From VXRJ01 sp965246995 (lineage in GTDB: Bacteria; Acidobacteriota; Vicinamibacteria; Vicinamibacterales; UBA8438), in NCBI GenBank assembly GCA_965246995.1, contig OZ252008.1, positions 1,674,001-1,738,000 on the forward strand: DNA of 64,000 nucleotides, in the 5' to 3' direction. Every line of letters begins with the position of its first letter. Positions within the stretch are counted from its first letter, which is position 1. Positions 33,156 to 42,591 of this stretch are shown in pieces. Under the pieces are notes generated by a model. It ran no database searches. It saw nothing but the letters and a program-made list of their open reading frames with translations, and was not told where the DNA came from. The position numbers were made by a program, and so were the translations under genes.

Positions 33156-35423
33156 ATGGCGTGGCGGACCCTCGGCGTCCTGCTCGGCGTCCTGTTTGCG
33201 GCCTGGCCCGCGGGCGCCCAGCCGCCCGCCGCCCCCGCCACCGCCGCGGCTGCGGGGGCGGCTGCCGCGCCTGAATTCACCGCCGTCGCCAGCGAGGACG
33301 CGCCGCTTCTGGACGGCCTGGTCCTGGGTGATCCGGCCTGGGACGGCGCGGCGCCCGCGACCGGTTTCCGGCAGACCCAGCCGATTGAAGGGGCGCCGGC
33401 CTCCGAGCGCACGGAGGTCCGCGTCGTCTTCACGGAGAGCACGCTGTATATCGGCGTCGTCTGCTACGACACCGATCCCGGGTCTATCGCGATCGCGGAC
33501 AGCCGCCGGGACGCGTCGCTCGACGATGGCGACAGCGTGCAGTTCATCCTGGACACCTTTCTCGACCGCCAGAGCGGCTTCGTCTTCGGCACCAGCCCGG
33601 CGGGGCAGGAGTACGACGGGCAGGTGGTCAACGCCGGAGAGGGCCGGCTCGGGCGGAGCACCACCACGTCGAGCGGTTCCGGCGCCGGGTTCAACGGCAA
33701 CTGGGACGGCGTCTGGGACGTCCGCACGTCGGTGACGGATGTCGGCTGGAGCGCCGAGTTCGCCATTCCGTTCCGGACCCTGAGCTATCCGGACCGGGAG
33801 ACGCAGACCTGGGGGATGAACGTCCAGCGGAACATCCGCCGCCGGAACGAGATCGTCTACTGGGCGCCGCTGCCGCGTCAGTACAACCTGCTCCGGCTGT
33901 CGATGGCGGGACAACTGTCGGGGGTCCGGCCGGCGCCGGCGGGGCGCGACCTCAAGATCGTTCCGTACGTGGCCGGCGACATGACGCGCCGCGACACGCG
34001 CCGCGACACCACTGCGCTGGGCGATGCCGGCGTCGACGTGAAGTACAACGTCACCCCGGCCCTCACGCTCGATCTGACCTACAGCACCGACTTCGCGCAG
34101 GTCGAAGTGGATCAGCAGCAGATCAACCTCGACCGCTTCAACCTGTTCTTTCCCGAGAAACGGCCGTTCTTTCTCGAGAACGCCGGCGTCTTCTCGGTGA
34201 GCAGCGTCCGCCAGGTGGCGGGCGGCAATCCGGGCCAGACGGAGCTGTTCTTCAGCCGCCGCATCGGCATCGGTGAAGACGGGCGGGAGATCCCCATCCT
34301 CGGCGGCGCCCGGCTATCGGGCAAGGTCTCCGATACGGTGTCGGTCGGCCTGCTCAACATGCAGACGGAGGAGACGGGGGGCACGCCCACGAACAACTTC
34401 ACGGTGGCGCGGGCATATCGCGACCTGCCGAACAGCTCCCAGATCGGTGCGATCTTCGTGAACCGGCAGGCGACCGGAGCACTGGCCGGCAACCGCGACT
34501 ACAACCGCACCTACGGGGTGGATGGACGCGTGGGGCTGGGGCAGAACAGCCAGATCGCCGGATTCGCCGCCAACACCGATACCCCCGGCCTCGAGGGGAA
34601 AGACCACGCGTACAACGTGGCGTGGGACCACAACTCCGAGCAGTGGCGCTTCACGCTCGGCTACGTCGAAGTGGGCGACAACTTCAACCCGGAAGTCGGA
34701 TTCCTGCGCCGGGAGGGCTTCCGCAACCTCGATTCGGGCTTCTCGTTCATCGGGCGGCCAAGCGGCATCCCGTGGCTGCATCAGGTGCGGCCGCACGCCA
34801 CCTTCAACCGGTTCTGGAACTTCAACGGGTTCCAGGAGAGCTCGTTCCTCCATATCGACAACGACCTGGAATTCGCCGACAGCACGCTCATCAAGACGGC
34901 CTGGAACGTCACCGGCGAAGGCGTGACCCAACCCTTCGAGATCGCGACGGACGTGTGGGTGCCGGCCGGCGTCTACGACCATCACGAGGCCCAGCTCGCC
35001 TACGAGTCGAATCGCGGCGCACCGGTCAGCCTCGGCGTGCGCGCCCGCATCGGAGGGTTCTTCGGAGGCCATCGCGCCACGATAGGACCGACGCTCAGCG
35101 TGCGCACCGGCGATCGCTTCAACGCGTCCATGCAGTGGAGCCGGAATGACGTCGACCTGCCGGGCGGCCATTTCATCGCCAACCTGACCAGCGCCCGCAT
35201 CGCGATCAACTTCTCCCCCCGCCGCTTCTTCATGGCGCTGGTGCAGTACAACGATGCCGCCGACCTCTGGTCCGCCAACCTCCGCGTAGGGTTGCTCGGG
35301 CAGGCCAACACCGGCCTCTTCATCGTCTACAACGACACCCGCGGCCTGCACGACGCGATCCCCTTGGGCGGCGGGCGGAGCCTGATCCTCAAGTACAGCC
35401 GGCTGTTCGACGTCTTCGACTGA
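33156..35423 (+). CDS. DUF5916 outer-membrane protein with N-terminal CBM9-like domain
   Basis: Start at ATG 33156 gives a signal peptide (MAWRTLGVLLGVLFAAWPAGA) and a 755-residue protein. Residues about 45-240 form a CBM9-like carbohydrate-binding sandwich (LDGLVLGDPAWDGA, TEVRVVFTESTLYIGVVCYD, WSAEFAIPFRTLSYP). The rest is DUF5916 (VDVKYNVTPALTLDLTYSTDFAQVE, NLFFPEKRPFFLENAGVF), ending in alternating beta-strands of a barrel. Such proteins are outer membrane and of unknown substrate. Tight spacing with the cytochrome-PQQ gene suggests co-expression, perhaps uptake of the oxidised compound. Confidence 0.85.
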   Translation: MAWRTLGVLLGVLFAAWPAGAQPPAAPATAAAAGAAAAPEFTAVASEDAPLLDGLVLGDPAWDGAAPATGFRQTQPIEGAPASERTEVRVVFTESTLYIGVVCYDTDPGSIAIADSRRDASLDDGDSVQFILDTFLDRQSGFVFGTSPAGQEYDGQVVNAGEGRLGRSTTTSSGSGAGFNGNWDGVWDVRTSVTDVGWSAEFAIPFRTLSYPDRETQTWGMNVQRNIRRRNEIVYWAPLPRQYNLLRLSMAGQLSGVRPAPAGRDLKIVPYVAGDMTRRDTRRDTTALGDAGVDVKYNVTPALTLDLTYSTDFAQVEVDQQQINLDRFNLFFPEKRPFFLENAGVFSVSSVRQVAGGNPGQTELFFSRRIGIGEDGREIPILGGARLSGKVSDTVSVGLLNMQTEETGGTPTNNFTVARAYRDLPNSSQIGAIFVNRQATGALAGNRDYNRTYGVDGRVGLGQNSQIAGFAANTDTPGLEGKDHAYNVAWDHNSEQWRFTLGYVEVGDNFNPEVGFLRREGFRNLDSGFSFIGRPSGIPWLHQVRPHATFNRFWNFNGFQESSFLHIDNDLEFADSTLIKTAWNVTGEGVTQPFEIATDVWVPAGVYDHHEAQLAYESNRGAPVSLGVRARIGGFFGGHRATIGPTLSVRTGDRFNASMQWSRNDVDLPGGHFIANLTSARIAINFSPRRFFMALVQYNDAADLWSANLRVGLLGQANTGLFIVYNDTRGLHDAIPLGGGRSLILKYSRLFDVFD

Positions 35424-35551
35424 TCCGGTCCGGCTGATGCGCCGCCTTCGGCGTGACTGGGACGCCGCGGATTGTGGAAATCCGGGGCTGGCGTCGTCGG
35501 CGATGCAGAGTCAGCCGACCTCACAGCAGAACAGTTGTATTTACAGACAGA
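35424..35551. promoter_or_regulatory. AT-rich leader upstream of fic
   Basis: The last 60 bp change from high GC to AT-rich (ttgtatttacagacagaatg). It probably holds the fic promoter. Confidence 0.4.
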
Positions 35552-35579
35552 ATGACAAATAGTACTGTGTATTTGTCAT
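35552..35579 (+). promoter_or_regulatory. Perfect 10-bp palindrome overlapping the fic start codon
   Basis: ATGACAAATA and TATTTGTCAT are perfect inverted repeats separated by GTACTGTG, ending inside the ATG at 35578. A protein bound here would block initiation. The C-terminal winged-helix-like part of the Fic protein is a candidate binder (inference). Confidence 0.7.
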
Positions 35580-36789
35580 GCCCGATGTCCCCAAGGCGCT
35601 CAAGGAGCGTTATCCACACCTCCAGTTCCGCCGGCACTGGAAGATCGCCCCCGACGTCCACTATCAGCTTGGCCAGTGCGATGCGATCATCCGTGCGATC
35701 CGGGAGACGCCGCTCAGGCCGGAGCGTTACAGGGAACTCGGGATTGTGGCCTTGATCAAGGGTGCACAGGCGACCACCGCGATCGAGGGCAACACGCTGA
35801 CCATTTCCGAGGTGAAGCAGGTCGTGGCGGGCGAATCGCTGCCGCCCAGCAAGGAGTACCAAGAACGCGAGGTTCGCAACGTCATCGACGCCATGAACCG
35901 TATCGTCCGAGACGTCGCCGGCCAGAAGGACACCCCGCCAGTGTCGAAGACGCTCATGCTGCGGTTCCACAAGCAGATCGGATCCGAGCTCGGCGAGCAC
36001 TTCGACGCTGTGCCCGGGCAGTTACGTACGGACGAACGGGTGGTCGGGCCGTACCGGTGTCCCAAGGCGGCGGACGTACCGACCCTCGTTGGCCTCCTCT
36101 GCGAATGGCTCCGGGAGGAGTTCCCGCGGAGCGAGAACCGGCTGTCTTTCACGGACGCCGTGATTCAGGCGATCGTGACCCACGTCTACGTCGAGTGGAT
36201 CCATCCCTTCGGAGACGGCAACGGACGAACCGGCCGGCTGCTCGAATTCTACCTCCTGCTGCGAGCTGGTAATCCGGACATCGCGTCGCACATCCTGTCC
36301 AACTTCTACAACCTGACACGGCCCGAGTACTATCGGCAGCTCCATCAGGGGAATAGGGACCGTGACCTCAGTGCTTTCATCCTCTACGCGGTCCAAGGCT
36401 ATCGCGATGGCCTGGTGGAAACGCTGGCGACCATTCAGCAGGATCAGTTCAACGTCGCGTGGCGGACGCTCATTTATGATCGTTTCGCCAGACTACGATA
36501 TCGGAAGAAGCAAGTCTTCAAGCGCCGACGGGAGTTGATGCTGAACTTTCCGCTGAACGAGGCGGTTCGACTTGAGAAACTGACGGGGCTGCCCCTCCGC
36601 TTGGCACGGGAATACTCCAGGCTGACGGAGACCACGCTCCTCCGGGACGTGAGAGTCCTGATCAACATGGACCTGGTCGTGCAAGATGAGGAGGGATGCT
36701 ACCGAGCGCATACCGACGTGCTGCACCGTCGGATGCGGGCATCGACGGCAGTGAACCACTCACGACGAATCCCGCAGCCGATCCCGTAG
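35578..36789 (+). CDS. Fic-family protein (AMPylator-type) with N-terminal inhibitory helix
   Basis: A 403-residue Fic protein. The catalytic loop HPFGDGNGRTGR is at residues 209-220, complete, including the catalytic His and the phosphate-binding GNGRTGR. The inhibitory motif TAIEGN is at about residues 67-72 (E70), N-terminal to the Fic core, so it is a self-inhibited class II protein. Residues about 320-390 contain a winged-helix-like segment (AVRLEKLTGLPLRLAREYSRL), common in this subgroup. Expected activity is transfer of AMP to a target Tyr/Ser/Thr. A perfect palindrome covers the start codon. Confidence 0.92.
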   Translation: MPDVPKALKERYPHLQFRRHWKIAPDVHYQLGQCDAIIRAIRETPLRPERYRELGIVALIKGAQATTAIEGNTLTISEVKQVVAGESLPPSKEYQEREVRNVIDAMNRIVRDVAGQKDTPPVSKTLMLRFHKQIGSELGEHFDAVPGQLRTDERVVGPYRCPKAADVPTLVGLLCEWLREEFPRSENRLSFTDAVIQAIVTHVYVEWIHPFGDGNGRTGRLLEFYLLLRAGNPDIASHILSNFYNLTRPEYYRQLHQGNRDRDLSAFILYAVQGYRDGLVETLATIQQDQFNVAWRTLIYDRFARLRYRKKQVFKRRRELMLNFPLNEAVRLEKLTGLPLRLAREYSRLTETTLLRDVRVLINMDLVVQDEEGCYRAHTDVLHRRMRASTAVNHSRRIPQPIP

Positions 36790-36991
36790 TTCTTGAGTTG
36801 CTGGGTTGCCTTTTTTTGAACGTCAAGCAACCGCGTGCAGGCTGGTCAGTTCAAGGCGCGCGCCAAGGCTGCGGAGGACGTCCCGAAGCTCTTCGAGCTT
36901 CAGGACCGATACGCGGGAGATCTTGACAGGGGACCTCCGAGAGCGCAGGCTGAGCAGCGCGGCACGAGGGAGTCTGCCCGCTGGAGGGCTA
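36790..36991 (-). other. Gap with a possible HTH-protein tail
   Basis: A minus-strand frame ending at 36823 reads SVLKLEELRDVLRSLGARLELTSLHA, which resembles the end of an XRE-type antitoxin. No toxin is adjacent. A seven-T run at about 36811-36817 may terminate fic transcription, but no stable hairpin precedes it. Confidence 0.35.
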
Positions 36992-38170
36992 ATGAACGTT
37001 GGTGGCGCGCGTCCAGAAAAACGCTCCCGAGTAGCCATCTACTGCGCCGGCCTGCTGGTCCTCACTGCGACCGCTGAGCCCTCCGCCACATCCGCGGAGA
37101 CACGCGGCTACGTGATCTCCATGGTCCACACGGCGACCTACGGGGACACGGATACCTGCCCGCAGGGGGACAACGGCGGGCTGGCCGATCTCAAGACGCG
37201 GCGCCTGGTCCAACGAGGCTTCAGCGAAGATGAGGCCATCTTTATCCTCGCCAACGGTGGGGTGGACCGGGATGGCAACCGGGTGGAGCTCACGCAGCTC
37301 CCGCGCTTCAACGGCCAGGAGGTCAATCCTGGCAACGTGCCGGTGCTCGCCTCCGACTCGCAGATCCACACCGCGCAGGGCCGGTTCTCCCATGGTTTCA
37401 ATCTCAACGGCCGGGTGGAGCCCGATGCCTTCGAGGATCCCGACAGCGGAGAGCGGGGTGTCGACAACCAGTTGTGGCGCGCGCTGGGCTGCTTCGAGGT
37501 CTACCGCATCCGGCGGCCGGTGCGGCCGTACAACGAGGACATCGCCTGGGACACCGCCCTGGACTCGATGCCGGCGTGGCTGATGTCGGTCTCGGGTCCC
37601 GATCTGGAGCGCGACGGGGAGGTGAGGGTCACCTTCGACCGGGCCCTGAACGTCGCCATGCGGGACGCCCGCGGCGGCGTGCTGTCCGGCGCCACCTACG
37701 TGATAGATACCGACCCGCGTTCGCACAGCGAGTTCAGGGGGCGCATCGAAAACCAAGTCCTCACCATCGAGCCGGGCGACTTCTCGATGCAGGGCGAGTC
37801 GCAGTTTTACGCGATCCTGCGGTTCACCCAGACCCGCCTGCGGTTGGAGATGGCGGATGACGGCAGCGCGTCGGGCATCATCGGCGGCTACCAGCCATGG
37901 CGGGATTATTTCCACTACCTCGCCATTCGCGGCGAGGAGAACGCGCAGGTCGATCTGGCGGGCGTGTTCTACGCCCTGAAGCGCCTGGCGGACGACGCGC
38001 CCGACCCGTGGACGGGGGAGAACCGCGCGATCTCGGCCGCCTACTGGCTGGAAGCGATTCCCGCCTTCCACGCGACACTTGCCGGTGAAGTCCTGGCCGA
38101 CGCGGTGGGCACCGGTCCGTTGCTCAGCGGTCCGGCCGCGCGCGAGCACGTCGCCCTGGATCCACAGTGA
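36992..38170 (+). CDS. Exported protein of unknown function, first gene of the DUF1592/DUF1552 cassette
   Basis: Start taken at ATG 36992 with a GGAGGG site, giving a hydrophobic leader (VAIYCAGLLVLTATA) and a 392-residue protein. Visible motifs include YGDTDTCPQGDNGGL, FSEDEAIFILANGG, HGFNLNGRVEPDAFEDPDSGERG, DNQLWRALGCFEVYRI and VRVTFDRALNV. No named domain is recognised. It is likely periplasmic. Its stop is followed at once by the DUF1592-type gene (the bases GTGA at 38167-38170 are shared), so the two are coupled. The pattern of acidic DxDxG-type turns could bind Ca2+; this is a guess. Confidence 0.75.
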   Translation: MNVGGARPEKRSRVAIYCAGLLVLTATAEPSATSAETRGYVISMVHTATYGDTDTCPQGDNGGLADLKTRRLVQRGFSEDEAIFILANGGVDRDGNRVELTQLPRFNGQEVNPGNVPVLASDSQIHTAQGRFSHGFNLNGRVEPDAFEDPDSGERGVDNQLWRALGCFEVYRIRRPVRPYNEDIAWDTALDSMPAWLMSVSGPDLERDGEVRVTFDRALNVAMRDARGGVLSGATYVIDTDPRSHSEFRGRIENQVLTIEPGDFSMQGESQFYAILRFTQTRLRLEMADDGSASGIIGGYQPWRDYFHYLAIRGEENAQVDLAGVFYALKRLADDAPDPWTGENRAISAAYWLEAIPAFHATLAGEVLADAVGTGPLLSGPAAREHVALDPQ

Positions 38171-38175
38171 GGAAG

Positions 38176-39801
38176 ATGAACGGCAAACGGCAGATGCTCG
38201 GGTTCCTGGCGGCCCTGCTGGCCGGGCCGGTTCTCGGCGGGTCGGCAGCGTTGAGCGCGGCGGAGGAGATGACTTTCCTGCGCCTGACGCCGGCCCAGTA
38301 CCAGCGCGCCATCCACGAGATATTCGGCCCCAGCATCCAAGTCGATGATGGCGCCATGGTGCTGGGTGTCCGGGACGACGGGCTACTCGCCCTCGGCGCC
38401 CGAAGGAGCACGTTGAGCGCGGCGGAGCTGGAACGCTACGAGGGGCTCGCGCAGCAGATTGCGGAGCAGGTGACCGATCCCGGGCGCCGGTCCACGCTTA
38501 TCCAGTGCCGCCCGGAGGCGGACGACGCACCTGACGATGAATGCGCCGGCCAGTTCGTCACGCGCGCGGGACGGTTCCTGTTCCGCCGGCCGGTGACCGC
38601 CGAGGAGACGGATCGATACGTCGCCGTGGCCCACACCGCGGTGGAGACCCTGGGGGACTACTACAGCGGCTTGCGCGCGGCGCTCGCCGGCATGCTGGTC
38701 GCGCCGGAGTTCCTGTTCCGCGTGGAGCAGAGCGAACCTGATCCCGACGGCTCCGGCGAACTCCGGCTGGACGCCTGGTCGCGGGCGTCCCGGCTCAGTT
38801 TCTTCCTCTGGGACAGCCCACCCGACGGGCCGCTCCTGGACGCGGCAGAATCCGGCGCGTTGCTTGCCCGGGAGGGGCTCGACCGGCAGATCGAACGGAT
38901 GCTGGCGTCACCGCGGGTCGAGCAGGGGCTGCGCGCATTCTTCTCGGACATGCTGCAGTTCGACCGCTTCGCGACACTGTCCATCGATTCGACGCTCTAC
39001 CCGCGGTTCACGAAGAACGTCGAAGACGACGCGCGCGAGCAGACGCTGCGGACGATCGCCGATCACCTGCTGCACCGGAACCGCGACTACCGCGATCTGT
39101 TCGTCACGCGCGACACCTTCCTGACGCCGCCGCTCGCGGCGATCTACGGGGTGCCGCTGCCGCGCTCGCAGGAGCTGGGCGGCGCCGTGCCGTGGGTGCC
39201 CTATCGGTTTCCCGAGGGCGACAGCCACGTCGGACTGCTCTCCCAGGTGAGCTTCCTCGCCCTGCACTCGCATCCGGGGCGGTCGTCTCCGACGCTCCGC
39301 GGGCAGGCGGTACGCGAGATCTTCCTGTGCCAGCACGTGCCGCCGCCGCCGCCGGACGTCGACTTCAGTCTCCTGCAGGATACGTACAACCCAGACTTCC
39401 TGACGACCCGCGACCGCCTCGTGGAGCACCGGCGCAACCCGATGTGCGCCAGTTGCCACAACCTGACGGATCCGATCGGGCTGACACTCGAGGTGTTCGA
39501 TGCGGCCGGCGGCTATCGGACCACCGAGAACGGTGCGCTGATCGATGCGAGCGGCGAGCTGAACGGCAGGACCTACACGGGGCCGCCGGGACTGGCGGAG
39601 GCGCTCCGGGACGAGCCGCGGGCGACCTCCTGCTTCCTGGAACGGGCGTTTTCCTATGGGACGGCGCGCATGCCGACGGACGGCGAGCGGGCCTGGCTGG
39701 CCGAGCTGCAGACGGACTTCGCGGAGAGCGGCGTGAAGTGGCGCGCACTCATGCGCAGCATCGCACAACATCCCGACTTCTACACGGTGGCGCCGGAATA
39801 G
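38176..39801 (+). CDS. DUF1592/DUF1588/DUF1585 exported protein (planctomycete-type cytochrome family)
   Basis: Start ATG 38176 (GAGG just upstream; an overlapping GTG at 38167 is possible). The signal peptide is MNGKRQMLGFLAALLAGP. The 541-residue protein shows in order a DUF1595-like segment (RAGRFLFRRPVTAEETDRY), DUF1592 (RASRLSFFLWDSPPDGPLLDAA), DUF1588 with the haem-like site MCASCHNLTDPIGLTLE, and DUF1585 at the C-terminus. The N-terminal DUF1587/cytochrome part of longer homologues is missing. The CASCH could bind one haem c. It is always found with DUF1552 partners (known association), as here. Confidence 0.88.
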   Translation: MNGKRQMLGFLAALLAGPVLGGSAALSAAEEMTFLRLTPAQYQRAIHEIFGPSIQVDDGAMVLGVRDDGLLALGARRSTLSAAELERYEGLAQQIAEQVTDPGRRSTLIQCRPEADDAPDDECAGQFVTRAGRFLFRRPVTAEETDRYVAVAHTAVETLGDYYSGLRAALAGMLVAPEFLFRVEQSEPDPDGSGELRLDAWSRASRLSFFLWDSPPDGPLLDAAESGALLAREGLDRQIERMLASPRVEQGLRAFFSDMLQFDRFATLSIDSTLYPRFTKNVEDDAREQTLRTIADHLLHRNRDYRDLFVTRDTFLTPPLAAIYGVPLPRSQELGGAVPWVPYRFPEGDSHVGLLSQVSFLALHSHPGRSSPTLRGQAVREIFLCQHVPPPPPDVDFSLLQDTYNPDFLTTRDRLVEHRRNPMCASCHNLTDPIGLTLEVFDAAGGYRTTENGALIDASGELNGRTYTGPPGLAEALRDEPRATSCFLERAFSYGTARMPTDGERAWLAELQTDFAESGVKWRALMRSIAQHPDFYTVAPE

Positions 39802-39835
39802 TCGTGACGGTGATTCGATCCGGAAGGAAACCGAG

Positions 39836-41197
39836 ATGAGTGCAACAACGGACATCGGCCGCCGCACCGTGCTGCGGGGGATGCTGAAGGGGGGCACGGC
39901 CGTTGCCCTGGGATTGCCGGTGCTGGAGTGCTTCCTGAACACGAACGGCACCGCCTATGCGGCCGCCGGCGGCGCCGCGGTCAGTGGCGCCACGCTGCCG
40001 CCCTGCTTCGGCACCTGGTTCTGGGGGCTCGGGCTGACGCCCAACCGCTGGGAACCCGTGACTACCGGCCTCGACTACGAGCTGCCGGAACACCTGGCCG
40101 AACTGCAGCCCATCAAGTCGAAGATGAACCTGTTCAGCGGGATGCAGGTCTTTCTGGACGGCAAGGTGAACCAGAACCATTACTCCGGCGCCCAGGGGCA
40201 GGCCACCGGCATGGTGTCGCGCAACGGCAGCGACTACTCGACGAGCCTCGATACGCTCATCGGCGAGCAGATCGGCCGAGGCACAAGGTTCCGCTCGATC
40301 GAGGCGACCTGCGACGGCGACAGCAGCGCGAGCTGGAGCGCGCGCGGTTCCAGCGGACTGAATCCCTCCGAGACATCGCCCCTGACCCTGTATTCGCGCA
40401 TCTTCGGCGACGGCTTCCAGGATCCGAACGTCGCCGACTTTCGACCCGACCCGGCGGTGATGGTGCGGCACAGCGTGCTGTCGGCGGTCTCGGAGCAGCG
40501 CCGGAACCTGATGTCCACCGTCTCCGCGACGGACCGGGCGAGGCTGGACGAGTACTTCTCGTCGGTGCGGGATCTCGAACAGAAACTGGCGTTCGAGCTC
40601 GACCGGCCGGCGCCCCTGCCCGCCTGCACGGTGCCGGCAGAAGGAACCGAGGAAATCGGAGCGCTGGTCGAACAGGTGGAGCGGACGCACCGGCACTTCG
40701 CGCGGCTTCTCGCGCATGCGATGGCGTGCGGCCAGACGCGGATCTTCAATCTCACGATGGGATCGGCGTTCTCCCGATTGCGCCGCCCCGGAGAGGTAAA
40801 CGCCTACCACTCGCTTACCCACGAGGAGCCGATCGATCAGGCGCTCGGCTATCAGCCGACCTGCAAGTGGCTGGCCGAGCGGATGATGGCGTTCTTCCGG
40901 GAGTTGGTGCAGACGCTGGATGGCATTCAGGAAGGGGAGGGCACGCTGCTGGATCGCACTGTGGTCCTCGCGTTCACGGATCACGGCGAGGCACGGATGC
41001 ACTCCATGAAGCGCTACCCGATCCTCACGGCGGGGAGCGGCGGCGGCCGGATGAAGACCGGCCTGCATGTCGCGGCGGAGGGAGACGCGGCCACCCGCGT
41101 CGGGTTCACCATTCAGCAGGCGCTCGGGGTGGTGAACGGCGAGTGGGGAAGCGAGTCCAACCACGTGTCGCGGCCGTTCAGCGAGGTGTTGGCATGA
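39836..41197 (+). CDS. DUF1552 exported protein
   Basis: A 453-residue protein with a Tat-type leader (GRRTVLRGMLKGG) and the DUF1552 pattern: PPCFGTWFWGLGLTPNRWEP, MNLFSGMQVFLDGKVNQNHYSG, SIEATCDGDSSASWSARG and ARLDEYFSSVRDLEQKLAFEL, ending with FTDHGEARMHSMKRYPILTAGSGGG. The fold is alkaline-phosphatase-like in related DUF1501/1552 proteins, but the reaction is not known. It lies 34 bp after the DUF1592 gene and overlaps the next gene by ATGA. Confidence 0.88.
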   Translation: MSATTDIGRRTVLRGMLKGGTAVALGLPVLECFLNTNGTAYAAAGGAAVSGATLPPCFGTWFWGLGLTPNRWEPVTTGLDYELPEHLAELQPIKSKMNLFSGMQVFLDGKVNQNHYSGAQGQATGMVSRNGSDYSTSLDTLIGEQIGRGTRFRSIEATCDGDSSASWSARGSSGLNPSETSPLTLYSRIFGDGFQDPNVADFRPDPAVMVRHSVLSAVSEQRRNLMSTVSATDRARLDEYFSSVRDLEQKLAFELDRPAPLPACTVPAEGTEEIGALVEQVERTHRHFARLLAHAMACGQTRIFNLTMGSAFSRLRRPGEVNAYHSLTHEEPIDQALGYQPTCKWLAERMMAFFRELVQTLDGIQEGEGTLLDRTVVLAFTDHGEARMHSMKRYPILTAGSGGGRMKTGLHVAAEGDAATRVGFTIQQALGVVNGEWGSESNHVSRPFSEVLA

Positions 41198-42591
41198 CGT
41201 CGTACGGGAAGTCGGGACGGCGCGGCGCCGCGGTCCGGCCCGAACCCGTCCCGGCGGGCTGGCGCGCGATCGTTGCCGCGGCGTGTGCCGCGTTTGTCCT
41301 GAACGCGCCGGCGCCCGGGCTGGCGGCGGAAGAGGCCTCGGCGCCGCAGACGGTTCCCCCCGGGGTCACCCTCGTGGAGGTAGTCCGGGAACTGCAGACG
41401 TCGGCCGCTCAGGTGCTCTGGATCCGGCTCGGGGATGCGGAAGGACGGACCCTGCTATTCCAGAGCACGGGCGATCCCGACAACCCCGCCTGCGTGGACG
41501 CCTGCGCCTCGGAGTTCCCACCGCTGCATGCGCCGGCGGGCGCCGAGCCGTTCGGCGACTGGTCGGCGGTTCCCGGTCCGGACGGGCGGCTGCAGTGGGC
41601 CTACCAGTGGCATCCGTTACACACCTGGTCCCGGGAGGAACAGCCGGGCGAGGTAGCCACCAACGTCGGCCTGGCCGAGACGGCGAATCTGAAGTTGGCC
41701 GAGCGGGCGGAGGCGGCCGGAGCGCTGATGCCGCCGGAGGGGTGGCAGGTCGCCCGCCTGGAGGCGACCCAGTCCGTCGCCGCGCCGGACGGCATTGAAG
41801 CCAGGCTGGTCTCCTCGGCCCAGGCGGTCGTCCTGACTGATTTTGAAGGCTTCACGCTTTATGCCTTCAGCGGGGACGCCGCGCAGGACGGTCAGACCTG
41901 CTCCACCGGCGGTTGCGGGATGGACTGGCTGCCCGTTCCGGCGCCGGCGCTCGCCCTCGACGTGGGCGATTTCTCCGTCGTGGGCCGGGCGGACGGGTCG
42001 CGGCAGTGGGCGTTCGGGGACCGGCCCCTCTATCGGTATCGCGGCGACCTGCTCCCCGGGGACGCGCATGGCCGGCCCGGCGACGAGGGTTGGAGCATGG
42101 CGGTGGTGAGCGAGAACTTCCGGCCGCCGCAGGTGGCGGTGACAGCCCTCGAGGGTTATGGCGATGCGCTGTCGGTAGGTGGCATGACCCTGTACAGCGG
42201 CTCCGCGTTCGAGAAGTACTGGGGCGGGCGCAACCTGCGCGACAGCTTCAAGAACTCCTACCGCCGCGGGAAGCAGTTGGGCGGCGACGCTTGCGCCGAC
42301 GCGGAATGCCTGCAGATGTGGCGTCCGTTCCATGCTTCCGACGATGCGCGGTCGACCGGCTTCTGGGAGGTGATCACGCGCCGCGACGGCAGCCGGCAGT
42401 GGGCCTACAAGGGCTACGCCGTCTACACCTACGCCGCAGACGAGGCGCCAGGCCAGAACCGGGGGCAGGCGACCTACGCCTTCGCCACGCTGGACGGCAG
42501 CCCGGAGGAGCTCGAACGGGCGGTCTGGCTGGCCGATCTCGGCGAGACCTACGGCGGGGCGGGCATCTACTGGAACGTCGCCAAGCCGTGA
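41194..42591 (+). CDS. Secreted-repeat (Lipoprotein_15-like) protein
   Basis: Start ATG 41194 overlaps the DUF1552 stop. The 465-residue protein has a signal-anchor near residues 25-45 and three repeats of the PF03640-type pattern: a stretch giving TLY or TLLF, then a Cys pair and WP or F-PP. These are LLFQSTGDPDNPACVDACASEFPP, TLYAFSGDAAQDGQTCSTGGC and TLYSGSAFEKYWG...CADAECLQMW. In each a segment like GRxQWAY follows. Family members are exported, with no proven function. In this cassette it may carry electrons or bind ligands with the DUF1592/DUF1552 proteins (inference). Confidence 0.8.
   Translation: MTSYGKSGRRGAAVRPEPVPAGWRAIVAAACAAFVLNAPAPGLAAEEASAPQTVPPGVTLVEVVRELQTSAAQVLWIRLGDAEGRTLLFQSTGDPDNPACVDACASEFPPLHAPAGAEPFGDWSAVPGPDGRLQWAYQWHPLHTWSREEQPGEVATNVGLAETANLKLAERAEAAGALMPPEGWQVARLEATQSVAAPDGIEARLVSSAQAVVLTDFEGFTLYAFSGDAAQDGQTCSTGGCGMDWLPVPAPALALDVGDFSVVGRADGSRQWAFGDRPLYRYRGDLLPGDAHGRPGDEGWSMAVVSENFRPPQVAVTALEGYGDALSVGGMTLYSGSAFEKYWGGRNLRDSFKNSYRRGKQLGGDACADAECLQMWRPFHASDDARSTGFWEVITRRDGSRQWAYKGYAVYTYAADEAPGQNRGQATYAFATLDGSPEELERAVWLADLGETYGGAGIYWNVAKP

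Noticed and set aside
30446..33442. A 998-codon minus-strand open frame
   Set aside because: It is antisense to the cytochrome-PQQ-DUF4440 gene, is Arg/Gly/Ala/His-rich with no motifs, and results from GC-rich codon bias.
39749..41164. A 471-codon minus-strand frame
   Set aside because: Opposite the DUF1552 gene; composition is typical of shadow frames.
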